Shown: piece by piece, positions 15,224 to 23,101 of the stretch
Layout of the letters: each line of letters starts with the position of its first letter
Position numbering within the stretch: position 1 is the stretch's first letter
Assembly (NCBI GenBank): GCA_017307285.1
Contig: JAFKFI010000143.1
Coordinates: 1 to 38,057, forward strand
Reading direction: 5' to 3'
Length of the DNA: 38,057 bases
From: Alphaproteobacteria bacterium
GTDB lineage: Bacteria > Pseudomonadota > Alphaproteobacteria > Acetobacterales > Acetobacteraceae
Notes under the pieces: generated by a model
The model's database searches: none
What the model was told of the DNA's origin: nothing
The model's input: the letters and a program-made list of their open reading frames with translations, nothing else
Translations under genes and position numbers: made by a program

Positions 15224-17323
15224 ATGCGCTTGGGAGAGGGCCTCGACGCGCTGCTGCGGCCGCGTGCCATCGCGGTCGTCGGAGCCTCGCAGGACCCGAC
15301 GAAGATTGGCGGGCGGCCGGTGCAGATGCTGCGCAACGCGGGCTATCCGGGAGCCATCTACCCGGTGAACCCGCGCGCGGCGGAGGTGCAAGGCTACCCG
15401 GCCTTTGCCTCCATTGCGGATCTGCCCGAGGCGCCCGATCTTGCGGTGATTGCGCTGAACGCCGCGCTCGTCCCGGATGCGATCGAGGCCTGCGCGGCGC
15501 GTGGGGTTCGGGGCGCGGTCGTCTTCTCCTCCGGCTTCGCCGAGCTCGGCGAAGCCGGCCAGGCGGCACAGACGCGGCTGCGCGAGACCGCGCACCGTAC
15601 CGGCATCCGCATCCTCGGGCCGAACTGTCTCGGCGCGCTTAGCATCCGCGAGCGCGGCATTGCGACGTTCTCGATCGTGCTGGAAAGCGGCATGCCGCCG
15701 GCCGGTCCGCTCGGGATCGTGTCGCAGAGCGGCAATCTCGGCAGCTACACGATGAAGCTCGCAGGGGAGTGCGGCGCCGGCGTCAGCCGGTTCCTCACCA
15801 CCGGCAACGAGTGCGACGTCGATATTGCGGACGGCATCGCCTGGCTCGCGCGCGATCCCGCGACCCAGGTGATCCTATGCTGCCTCGAAACCTGCCGCGA
15901 TGCGCCGCGCCTGGTCGCCGCGCTGGAGGAGGCGCGCATCACGGGCAAGCCGGTGATCGCGCTGAAAATCGGCGCGTCCGCCGCCGGGCAGCAGGCTGCC
16001 GCCTCGCACACTGGCGCGCTGGCGGGATCGGATGCGGTGTTCGACGCCGTATTCGCGCGCGCCAGCGTCTGGCGCGTCCGCAGCGTCCATGCCGCCGTCG
16101 TACTTGGGCCGGAGCGGATGCCGGCGAGCAAGCGAGTCGCGGTGCTGACCGCCTCGGGCGGCTTCGGCGTGATGATGGCGGATGCCGCGAGCGCCGCCGG
16201 GCTAACCCTGCCTGAACTCTCTCCGTCGGCGCAGGCGAAGATCCTCGAGGCGGTACCCTATGCCTCGCCGCGCAACCCGGTGGATGCGACGGCGGAGATG
16301 TCGAGCCGCCCGGCGATCCTCGGGCGGGTGCTGGCCGCCGTGCTTGAGGACGAGGGCTGCGACGCTCTGATGGTGCAGATGTCGACGGCGCTCTATCTGC
16401 CGCGGCTGCGCGGTGTCTACCTGAAGGCGCTGCGCATGGTGCGCGAGCGGTTCCCGTCGCGTGTCGTCATGCTGTGCGTGCGCGGGCCGGAGGACGCGGT
16501 GCGGGAGCTGCACGCGCTCGGCTTCCCGACGGCCGACAGTATCGATATGTGCTGCGCCACGCTGGCTGGCCTGGCCGGACTTGCCGCACGCACTGGCCGG
16601 CCGCCGATCGCGATCGACGTTGCCAAGGGCAAGCCGTTGCCCCCAGAGGCATTCCGCCATGAAGCCGGTGCGAAACGCGCGCTTGCTGCCGAAGGCGTGC
16701 CGGTGCTGCCTGAGCGGTTGGCCCAGAGCTCGGCCGCCGCTGCCGAGGCGGCTGCCGAACTCGGCTTCCCGGTGGTGCTGAAGATCGCCTCGCCCGACTT
16801 GCCCCATAAGACGGAGGTGGACGGCGTCGCGCTCGACCTTGCATCTGCGGAGGAAGTGGCTGCGGCGTTCGATGCCATGCTGCAGCGCGTAGCCGAGCGT
16901 GCGCCCACGGCACGGATCGACGGCGTGCTGGTCGCACCGATGGCGGGCGGCGGCACCGAGCTGATCCTCGGCGCGACACGCGATCCGGTGTTTGGTCCCG
17001 TCGTCATGGCCGGGTTCGGCGGCATCTTCGCGGAGATCGTGAAGGACGTCGCAGTGCGCCCCGCCCCGGTCGACGAGGACGAGGCGCTGGCGATGCTGCG
17101 CAGCCTCAAGGCGTTCCCGCTGCTCGACGGCGCGCGCAACCGTCCGCGCGCCGATCTCGCCGCCGCCGCCTCGGCGATCGCCGCGCTGTCGCGCTTCGCC
17201 GTCGCGCACGCCGACGAGGTAGCGGAGATCGACGTCAACCCGCTGCTCGTGCGCGCCGATGGACAGGGCGCGGTGGCGCTCGACGCGCTGCTGGTGCCGC
17301 ATTCGGAGAGGAAGAACCGATGA
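15224..17323 (+). CDS. NDP-forming acyl-CoA synthetase (acetate-CoA ligase family)
   Basis: Fused-subunit acyl-CoA synthetase of 699 residues that activates a carboxylic acid with ATP and CoA, releasing ADP and phosphate through a phosphohistidine enzyme. Domain order: CoA-binding Rossmann domain (about 8-135; AIAVVGASQDPTKIGGRP), succinyl-CoA-ligase-like domains (about 150-450), then an ATP-grasp domain (about 475-690; PVVLKIASPDLPHKTEVDGV, and the closing EIDVNPLLV). Catalytic His262 is in the hallmark SHTGALAGSD. The ATG follows the hydratase stop by one base, and its TGA overlaps the next ATG. It supplies the CoA-activated substrate for this pathway. Family members act on acetate, propionate, aromatic or longer acids, and nothing here settles which. 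Confidence 0.93.
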   Translation: MRLGEGLDALLRPRAIAVVGASQDPTKIGGRPVQMLRNAGYPGAIYPVNPRAAEVQGYPAFASIADLPEAPDLAVIALNAALVPDAIEACAARGVRGAVVFSSGFAELGEAGQAAQTRLRETAHRTGIRILGPNCLGALSIRERGIATFSIVLESGMPPAGPLGIVSQSGNLGSYTMKLAGECGAGVSRFLTTGNECDVDIADGIAWLARDPATQVILCCLETCRDAPRLVAALEEARITGKPVIALKIGASAAGQQAAASHTGALAGSDAVFDAVFARASVWRVRSVHAAVVLGPERMPASKRVAVLTASGGFGVMMADAASAAGLTLPELSPSAQAKILEAVPYASPRNPVDATAEMSSRPAILGRVLAAVLEDEGCDALMVQMSTALYLPRLRGVYLKALRMVRERFPSRVVMLCVRGPEDAVRELHALGFPTADSIDMCCATLAGLAGLAARTGRPPIAIDVAKGKPLPPEAFRHEAGAKRALAAEGVPVLPERLAQSSAAAAEAAAELGFPVVLKIASPDLPHKTEVDGVALDLASAEEVAAAFDAMLQRVAERAPTARIDGVLVAPMAGGGTELILGATRDPVFGPVVMAGFGGIFAEIVKDVAVRPAPVDEDEALAMLRSLKAFPLLDGARNRPRADLAAAASAIAALSRFAVAHADEVAEIDVNPLLVRADGQGAVALDALLVPHSERKNR

Positions 17324-18420
17324 CCACCCTCGAGCTCGACTCGCCGCTCGCCGGCCTGTCCGGCGACGCGTACCGGACAGCAGCTCGCGAGTGGCTAGCC
17401 CGCAACGCGCCACAACAATTCCTCGCGGATCGCGCCGGCTACACGGCGCCGACCGTGCCGGAGCTGAAGCGATGGGAGGCCGCCTTGTATCGCGGCGGTC
17501 TCGCCGGCATCGCTTGGCCCTCCTCTTACGGCGGGCACGGGCGCACGCTTGCGGAGCATTTGATCGGGAACCAGGAGATCGGCCGCCTCGCGCTGCCGGA
17601 GAGCGTCAACTCCATCGGCAAGGAGCTGGCTGGCGAAGCCGGCTCCGATCTCGCGGGCCTGTGCACGCGCGCCACGCCGGACGGCGACGGCTGGCGGATC
17701 GACGGGCAGAAGATCTGGACCAGCGGTGCGATGAACGCGCAGCGCTGCCTGCTGCTAGCGCGCACCGGCCCGGTGAGCGACCGGCATCGCGGCCTCGCGC
17801 TGTTCGCGGTGCGCATGGACAGCCCTGGCCTGCGCGTCCGCCCACTGAAGCAGGCGAACGGCAAGGAGGGGTTCTGCGAGGTGTTCTTCGACGGCGTGTA
17901 CGTCGCGCCGGAGGATGCGCTCGGCAAGCCCGACGAAGGCTGGGCGGCGGCGATCCGCGTGCTTTCGATCGAGCGTGCGACCAACCGGATGTATCGCGCC
18001 TGGCGCTTCGAGAACGAGTTGCGGCACCTGATCGCGGCGGCGAAGTGCGACACGCGGCTCGCGGCGCTGCTGGACGAGGCGGATTATCGACAGCGCATCG
18101 CCGCGACCTTCGTCGATATCGAGGTGGTGAAGGGCTACGTCGAGCCCGCCGTCGCGGCGTTGGTCGCGGGCGACTCGATCGGCGCGCGCGGCAGCCTGAT
18201 GAAGCTGCATTGGAGCGAGGCGCATCAGCGTTTCGCGGCGTTGGCGATGGAACTGTTGGCGCAGGCCTCGCCCGATGCGCCCCCCACGGTGCGCAACGCG
18301 CAGCGGCACTTCCGCGATATCTACCTGCAATCGCGCGCCGAGACGATCTACGCCGGCACGACCGAGATCCAACTCGGGATCATCGCCGATCGTATCCTTG
18401 AGCTTCCCCGAGGGCGCTGA
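17320..18420 (+). CDS. Acyl-CoA dehydrogenase, first subunit, with an apparent internal deletion
   Basis: FAD-dependent acyl-CoA dehydrogenase of 366 residues, overlapping the upstream stop by four bases (ATGA). The N-terminal helical domain (LAGIAWPSSYGGHGRTL), the mid-domain (DGDGWRIDGQKIWTSGA) and the C-terminal helical domain (ETIYAGTTEIQLGIIADRIL) are clear. At residues about 98-108 the sequence jumps from SVNSIGKELAG straight to EAGSDLAGL. Normal family members have about 33 residues between these points, including the (W/Y)CQ-F-SEP segment that lines the FAD and substrate site. The join is in frame (near 17621-17645), and the total length is short by about the same amount. The usual YEG glutamate is Ala here (IYAGTTEIQ), as in many two-subunit members. 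FAD binding may be lost; an assembly collapse is the alternative. Confidence 0.88.
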   Translation: MTTLELDSPLAGLSGDAYRTAAREWLARNAPQQFLADRAGYTAPTVPELKRWEAALYRGGLAGIAWPSSYGGHGRTLAEHLIGNQEIGRLALPESVNSIGKELAGEAGSDLAGLCTRATPDGDGWRIDGQKIWTSGAMNAQRCLLLARTGPVSDRHRGLALFAVRMDSPGLRVRPLKQANGKEGFCEVFFDGVYVAPEDALGKPDEGWAAAIRVLSIERATNRMYRAWRFENELRHLIAAAKCDTRLAALLDEADYRQRIAATFVDIEVVKGYVEPAVAALVAGDSIGARGSLMKLHWSEAHQRFAALAMELLAQASPDAPPTVRNAQRHFRDIYLQSRAETIYAGTTEIQLGIIADRILELPRGR

Positions 18421-18422
18421 CC

Positions 18423-19412
18423 ATGACCGATCTCGATCCCGCCGAGTTTTTTGAATCTGCCCGCCGCGCCGCGGCGTCCTGCGCGGGCGGAACGGCTGCC
18501 GAGCAGGCCGCGCGTCTCGCTGAGGACGGATTGCTGGGCGTGCTCGCGCCCGAAGCTGCTGGTGGGCTTGCGCTGCCGCTGCGCTTCGCCGTCCCGGTGG
18601 TCGCCGCCGCGTCCGGCGCGCTGCTGTCGCTGCCGTTGGTGGAGACGCTGCTGCTCGCGCGAATTGCGCCCGTGCCGATTGCGGCAGCCCTGGTTGCAGG
18701 GGAAACAATCGGCACCATTTCCTGGGACTGCGCGGTGGATGCGTGCGAGACGTCGGATGGCGTGGTTCTCGACGGGGTGGTGGGCCGTGCCCCTGGAACG
18801 CGCGATGCTGGCTGGGTGCTTGCACGGCTGCGCGACGGCCGCGCCGCACTCGTGGCAACAAGCGCCGGCGGCCTGGCGGTGGGCGACGCGGACGGGTTCG
18901 ATCTCGCCGTGCCCGAGGGGATGCTCCGCCTGACAGGCGTCGCGGTTCCATCCGCGCATGTGCTTCCGGCGGATGCCTGCGACGGCCTGATAGTCGATGC
19001 CGAGGTGTTGCGCGCCGCGGCAATGCTCGGCTCGGCGGAGCTCTGCCTCGCGGCGGCGGTCGAACACGCCACCAATCGCCGGCAGTTCGGCAAGGCGCTG
19101 ATCGCCAATCAGGCGATGCGGCACCTACTGGCGCGGCAGAAACTGCAACTGGAAAACCTGCGCGGCGTGCTGAACCGCGCGCTCGCACCCAACGCCGCAC
19201 CGATCGCGGCGCGCGTCGCGTTCGCCGCCGCCTGCCAGTACGGGCCGGCGATCATCGAGGGCGCGATTCAGGTACACGGCGGCATGGGCTTCACCTGGGA
19301 CCTCGATCTGCACCGCCATCTGCGCCACCTCCGCATGCTGGAGGCGCACGGCGACGGGCGCGGCGTGCGTGCGGCGATCGCCGCACACCTGATCGATTCC
19401 AACGCAGCCTGA
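18423..19412 (+). CDS. Acyl-CoA dehydrogenase, second (short) subunit
   Basis: A 329-residue acyl-CoA dehydrogenase-like protein starting two bases after the first subunit ends. The N-terminal domain is short and degenerate (AEQAARLAEDGLLGVLAPEA, then Ala/Leu-rich sequence). The C-terminal half keeps family marks: AAAVEHATNRRQFGKALIAN, then AIQVHGGMGFTWDLDLHRHL. Adjacent long-plus-short pairs of this kind form alpha2beta2 heterotetramers in steroid and related catabolism (the FadE26/27 or ChsE type), with FAD shared across the interface; I infer the same here. On its own it lacks a convincing catalytic glutamate. Its partner's missing segment makes the state of the complex uncertain. Confidence 0.85.
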   Translation: MTDLDPAEFFESARRAAASCAGGTAAEQAARLAEDGLLGVLAPEAAGGLALPLRFAVPVVAAASGALLSLPLVETLLLARIAPVPIAAALVAGETIGTISWDCAVDACETSDGVVLDGVVGRAPGTRDAGWVLARLRDGRAALVATSAGGLAVGDADGFDLAVPEGMLRLTGVAVPSAHVLPADACDGLIVDAEVLRAAAMLGSAELCLAAAVEHATNRRQFGKALIANQAMRHLLARQKLQLENLRGVLNRALAPNAAPIAARVAFAAACQYGPAIIEGAIQVHGGMGFTWDLDLHRHLRHLRMLEAHGDGRGVRAAIAAHLIDSNAA

Positions 19413-19439
19413 ACCAACCACACACGGAGGACGTCCGAC

Positions 19440-20198
19440 GTGATCTATTCCCTCGAAGGCCGTGCCGCGCTTATCACCGGCTCCGGTCACGGCATCGGCG
19501 CCGCGTCGGCGAAGCTGATGGCGTCGCTGGGCGCGGTGGTTGGGATCAACGATCTCAAGCCCGAGTTCGTCGAGGAGACGGTCGCCGCCATCACCGCGCA
19601 GGGCGGCAAGGCAATCGGCGTCACCAAGAACGTGGCGACGCGGGACGGTATGCGCGAGGCGATCGCCGAGTTCGCGGACAAGGCCGGGCGGCTCGACATT
19701 TTCGTGAACAACGCGGCCTGGGTCCGCTACCAGGCAATCCCCGACATCGCGCCGGAGACGCTGGAGCGGATGCTCGCCATCGGCTTCAGCGGCGTGATCT
19801 GGGGCATCCAGGCGGCAGTGGAGCGGATGGCTTCGGAGCGCGGCGGTGCCATTGTCAACATCGCGTCGGTGGCCGGCATCCAGTCGCCGCCCAACAGCGT
19901 GGTCTATAGCGGCATCAAGGCGGGCGTCATGGGGATAACCCGCGCCGCCGCCGGCGAGCTCGGCCCGCGCAACATCCGGGTCAACGCCATCGCCCCATCG
20001 GCGGTGCCCACCGAGGGCACCATGCGCAACCGCTCGGCGGAGCGCGACGGCAAGCGCATCGCGCGCACGCCGCTGGGCCGGCTCGGCACTGTCGACGACA
20101 TCGCCCGCGCGGTCTGTTACCTGGCGGGCGACGGCGCGAGCTTCGTCACCGGACAGGTGCTGACGGTGGACGGCGGCATCACCACCGCCAATCTCTGA
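19440..20198 (+). CDS. SDR family oxidoreductase
   Basis: Classical short-chain dehydrogenase of 252 residues. The NAD(P)-binding motif TGSGHGIG is at 13-20, and NNAA at 90-93. The catalytic residues are Ser143 (NIASVAG), Tyr156 and Lys160 (YSGIK). The end VTGQVLTVDGGITTANL is typical. The start is GTG at 19440, with GGAGGA about nine bases upstream. In this operon it could oxidise the 3-hydroxyacyl-CoA made by the hydratase, like FabG or HSD10-type enzymes, which would complete an oxidation round up to the thiolase step. No thiolase is in the window. Confidence 0.93.
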   Translation: MIYSLEGRAALITGSGHGIGAASAKLMASLGAVVGINDLKPEFVEETVAAITAQGGKAIGVTKNVATRDGMREAIAEFADKAGRLDIFVNNAAWVRYQAIPDIAPETLERMLAIGFSGVIWGIQAAVERMASERGGAIVNIASVAGIQSPPNSVVYSGIKAGVMGITRAAAGELGPRNIRVNAIAPSAVPTEGTMRNRSAERDGKRIARTPLGRLGTVDDIARAVCYLAGDGASFVTGQVLTVDGGITTANL

Positions 20199-20236
20199 AA
20201 GCAGCGGAAGAAATCATCCCAAGAAGGAGAGCAGAA

Positions 20237-20899
20237 CTGTCGGACATCGCATTGCCGCCGGGCCGGGAGGAAGCTTCCGAGCGGGTGCTGCAAATCCTCT
20301 CGGAAGCGGCGCGGCTGTTCGCGGCGAACGGCTACGAGCGCACCTCGATGCGCGACATCGCCGCGGCGTGCGGCATCTCCAAGGCGCTGCTGTATCATCA
20401 TTTCGTCGACAAGGACGCGATCCATAACCGAATCACGCTCGGCTTCACGCGCGAGCTCTACGGCTTCGTCGCCGAGCAGATCCCGGCGGAGGGCAGCGCC
20501 TCGTGCAGGGTGCGGGCGTTCATGACGGCGTCGGCAACCTTTTTTGAGCGCTATCGCCAGGTGTGGATGACCTCCACCGCCGCGTTTTGGAGCGACCCGA
20601 AGGCGCGCGGGCAGGAGGAGCGCATCGCCTGGCGCACACGCTACGAGATGCTGCTGCGCGGCCTGCTGGCGGAGGGAAAAGCGAGCGGCGAGCTGCGAGA
20701 CGTGGACGTGGCGAACGCCGGCCGCCTGATACTCTCGGCGCTCAACTGGATGCACCGCTGGTATCAGCCTGGGCATGGACAGACCGCCGTCGAGATCGCC
20801 GAGACGTACCACGACATGATCTTCGGCGGCCTGCTCGCTGGTCAGGCCGCGCCCAAGCTCTCCCAATCCCCGGCGAAGCGGGCTTCCGGCAGGCCCTGA
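20237..20899 (+). CDS. TetR family transcriptional regulator
   Basis: Repressor-type regulator with an N-terminal TetR helix-turn-helix: RVLQILSEAARLFAANGYER followed by TSMRDIAAACGISKALLYHH. The C-terminal ligand domain is of the size usual for acyl-CoA-responsive members. The first standard start is TTG at 20252 (215 residues), but no ribosome site precedes it. A CTG at 20237 in the same frame has AAGGAGA seven bases upstream, so CTG initiation giving five more residues is plausible; I report the longer form. As last gene of the acyl-CoA operon it probably binds the palindrome at 14413-14430 and releases it on binding a pathway CoA ester. Its 3' end overlaps the convergent lactonase gene by 58 bases. 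Confidence 0.9.
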   Translation: MSDIALPPGREEASERVLQILSEAARLFAANGYERTSMRDIAAACGISKALLYHHFVDKDAIHNRITLGFTRELYGFVAEQIPAEGSASCRVRAFMTASATFFERYRQVWMTSTAAFWSDPKARGQEERIAWRTRYEMLLRGLLAEGKASGELRDVDVANAGRLILSALNWMHRWYQPGHGQTAVEIAETYHDMIFGGLLAGQAAPKLSQSPAKRASGRP

Positions 20900-21741
20900 A
20901 CGCCGAGCCCGGTCAGCGCCATCATCCGCCCAGCATCGGGGTGATCGGAACGGACGCGACCGGAATCGGAGATCGACGTCACGAAGAGCGTGTCGAACCC
21001 TGCGCCGCCAAAGGCAGGACAGGTCGGGTGCGGCACCGGCAGGTCGACGAGGTAGTCGAGCGCCCCATCAGGCCGCAGCCGAGCGAGCTGGCCGGTGCGG
21101 ACCAGCGTGACCCAGAGGCAGCCGGCGGCATCCACGGTCGCGCCATCCGGTCCCGATTTCGTCATAGCGGCGATATCCGCCAGCACCGTGCGCGACCCCA
21201 CCGCACCGGTCGCGCCGTCATACGGATAGGACCACAGCAGGCCACGCGGGCTGTCGGCGAAATACAACGTGTCGCCCGATGGGCTGAAGCACAGCGCGTT
21301 GGAGATGCCGATGCCGGTCTCCAGCTCGTCGCATTGTCCGGCGGCGTCGAGGCGGAACAGCTTGCCGGCCGGCGTCGCGGGCCAGGGCAAACGCATCGTG
21401 CCGGAGAGGAACCGGCCCTGCCGATCCATTTTGCCGTCATTCATCCGCTGGCCGTCCGGCACGCCGGGGCGGTGCAGCGGGCGAACCTCGCCGCTCGCGA
21501 AATCGACGGCGTAGAAGCCGTCGCGCAGTGCGGCGATCAGCCGGCCCGGCATCCAGAGGCCGATGCTGCCGACGCTGTCTGGCATTGCCCGCCGCTCGAA
21601 CACGCCGCGCGTCGGGTCGAAGCGGTGAATGCACGGCGCCACCGAATCGACCCAGTAGAGCGAGCTCGTCGCTGGGTCCCACACCGGCGACTCGCCGAGC
21701 TGGTCCCGGCCCTCGCCGACGAACTCGATCCGCACGGTCAT
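20842..21741 (-). CDS. SMP-30/gluconolactonase family protein
   Basis: Six-bladed beta-propeller lactonase-type hydrolase of 299 residues. The divalent-metal ligands expected for the family are visible: Glu17 (LGESPVW), Asn148 (ISNALCFSPSG) and Asp199 (KSGPDGATVD), with the substrate-contacting Asn101 in RMNDGKMD. The ATG at 21741 overlaps the stop of the substrate-binding-protein gene (ATGA), so the two are translationally coupled; a longer frame running upstream is only the shadow of that gene. The partner suggests hydrolysis of a sugar-acid or other lactone that follows uptake. No signal peptide, so cytoplasmic. Confidence 0.92.
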   Translation of the reverse strand: MTVRIEFVGEGRDQLGESPVWDPATSSLYWVDSVAPCIHRFDPTRGVFERRAMPDSVGSIGLWMPGRLIAALRDGFYAVDFASGEVRPLHRPGVPDGQRMNDGKMDRQGRFLSGTMRLPWPATPAGKLFRLDAAGQCDELETGIGISNALCFSPSGDTLYFADSPRGLLWSYPYDGATGAVGSRTVLADIAAMTKSGPDGATVDAAGCLWVTLVRTGQLARLRPDGALDYLVDLPVPHPTCPAFGGAGFDTLFVTSISDSGRVRSDHPDAGRMMALTGLGVQGLPEARFAGDWESLGAA

Positions 21742-22976
21742 GTGCGCGACAGCAGCGGGCAAGGGCTGTCGGCGGCGGGACGCCAAGTATTCTCGGCGGA
21801 GATGGTGCGGACGATGCGGAACGCGTCGTTGCTGTTCTTCGATTCCGCGGGCGACTTCACCTGGGCGAGATAGGCTGGCCGCATCACCTGTCCGTCGGCG
21901 CGGATCGCCGCACCGTCCACGGTGAAATCCGTCACCTTCGCCGCGCGCATCGCCTTCGCGACGACGTCCCCCGCCGTGCTGTCGGCAGCCTTCACCGCCT
22001 CGAGGTAGTGCGCCATCGCGCTGTAGCCGCAGGCCTGCTGCCAATTCGGCGCAACGCCCTTGTGGCCGGCCATGAAGCGCTTGGCGAAGGCGCGCGTGCC
22101 GTCGTTCATGTCCCAGTAGAACGGCGTCGACAGCATCATGCCTTGCGCCGATTCGAGCCCTGCCGCGAGGATCTCGTTGAAGCCGGAGGCAATCGAGATC
22201 AGCGTCTGGCCGCCTTTGCCGATGCCGAACTCGTGGGCCTGCTTGACAAGGTTGGTCCAGTCGTTGCCGCCGCAGGCGAGCGCGACGGCCTTTGCCCGGG
22301 AGGCTTGCGCCTGCAGCAGGAAGCTCGAGAAATCGGCGGTTCCCAGCGGGAACGCGGTGGAGCCGACCACCGATCCGCCGCCCTGCTTCACGAAGCCCTC
22401 CGCGTCCTTCTTGAGAGCATGGCCGAACGCGTAATCGACATTGATAAAATACCAGTCCTTCAGCCCCTCGGCGATGGAAGGTCCGACCACCGCGCGTGCG
22501 GAAGCGTAAGTGTCGAAGCCGAATTGGAAGCTGGTGGGGCGGCAGGCCTTGCCGGTGAGGTCCGAGCTCATGCTGCCGGAGATCAGCATGATGCGGTTGC
22601 GGTCCCGCACGAGGTCCGCCACCGCAAGGGTGATCGACGACGCCGAGCCGCAAACGATCGCCTGAACACCCTCCTCGTCGAGCCAGCGCCGCGCGATTCC
22701 GGTGCCGACATCCGGCTTGTTCTGATCGTCGGCATAGATCACGCTGACGGGACGGCCCAGCACCTTGCCGATATCCTGCGCTGCGAGCTGCACCGCGAGC
22801 AGCAGGCCGGTGCCGGTGTCGTCGGCGTAGTTGCCCGAGAAATCGCACAACACGCCGACCTTCAGCGGCGCCGTGTCCTCCGCGCGGGCTCGGCGGAACG
22901 CCAGGGCTGGCAGCAGGGCGCCACCGGCCGCCAGCAGCGCGCGGCGCGACACGCCCTTCATTCCCTCGGTTCGCAT
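21738..22976 (-). CDS. ABC transporter substrate-binding protein, Tat-exported, branched-chain amino-acid type
   Basis: Type I periplasmic binding protein of 412 residues (LivJ/Peripla_BP_6-like). The ATG at 22976 has GGAGGA ten bases upstream and opens a Tat signal: SRRALL at residues 10-15, then a hydrophobic stretch and an ARA cleavage site near 32. An earlier in-frame start at 23069 would bury this signal. The mature start LKVGVLCDFSGNYADDTGTG is typical, as are VQAIVCGSASSITLAVADLV and the YSAMAHYLEAVKAADS end region. No permease or ATPase gene is adjacent, so it must use components elsewhere or serve as a sensor. Proteins of this type bind aromatic or aliphatic acids as often as amino acids. 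Confidence 0.92.
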   Translation of the reverse strand: MRTEGMKGVSRRALLAAGGALLPALAFRRARAEDTAPLKVGVLCDFSGNYADDTGTGLLLAVQLAAQDIGKVLGRPVSVIYADDQNKPDVGTGIARRWLDEEGVQAIVCGSASSITLAVADLVRDRNRIMLISGSMSSDLTGKACRPTSFQFGFDTYASARAVVGPSIAEGLKDWYFINVDYAFGHALKKDAEGFVKQGGGSVVGSTAFPLGTADFSSFLLQAQASRAKAVALACGGNDWTNLVKQAHEFGIGKGGQTLISIASGFNEILAAGLESAQGMMLSTPFYWDMNDGTRAFAKRFMAGHKGVAPNWQQACGYSAMAHYLEAVKAADSTAGDVVAKAMRAAKVTDFTVDGAAIRADGQVMRPAYLAQVKSPAESKNSNDAFRIVRTISAENTWRPAADSPCPLLSRT

Positions 22977-23039
22977 CAGGACTGATTCCTCCACAGAGAT
23001 AGCTGCCGATGCCCGGCAGTTCGGAATTGTACGACGAGC

Positions 23040-23067
23040 GCCCCCGCCGACAGATGGCGGCGAGGGC
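23040..23067 (-). terminator. Possible hairpin terminator after the monooxygenase gene
   Basis: Inverted repeat with arms GCCC-C-CGCCG and CGGCG-A-GGGC (one internal mismatch) around an eight-base loop. It lies in the 125-base gap downstream of the minus-strand luciferase-like gene. There is no T-run, so termination is uncertain; the rest of the gap shows only the ribosome site of the binding-protein gene. Confidence 0.28.
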
Positions 23068-23101
23068 AATCGGGATCATAGCGCGCGGCCGTGCCCGCAA
23101 G

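Noticed and set aside
20563-22985. Plus-strand frames of 436 and 485 codons opposite the lactonase and binding-protein genes
   Set aside because: Both are antisense shadows of recognised proteins, with no motif or ribosome site of their own.
21742-23100. Upstream 450-codon extension of the lactonase frame
   Set aside because: It is the out-of-frame reading of the binding-protein gene. The true start at 21741 is set by the ATGA overlap and family alignment.
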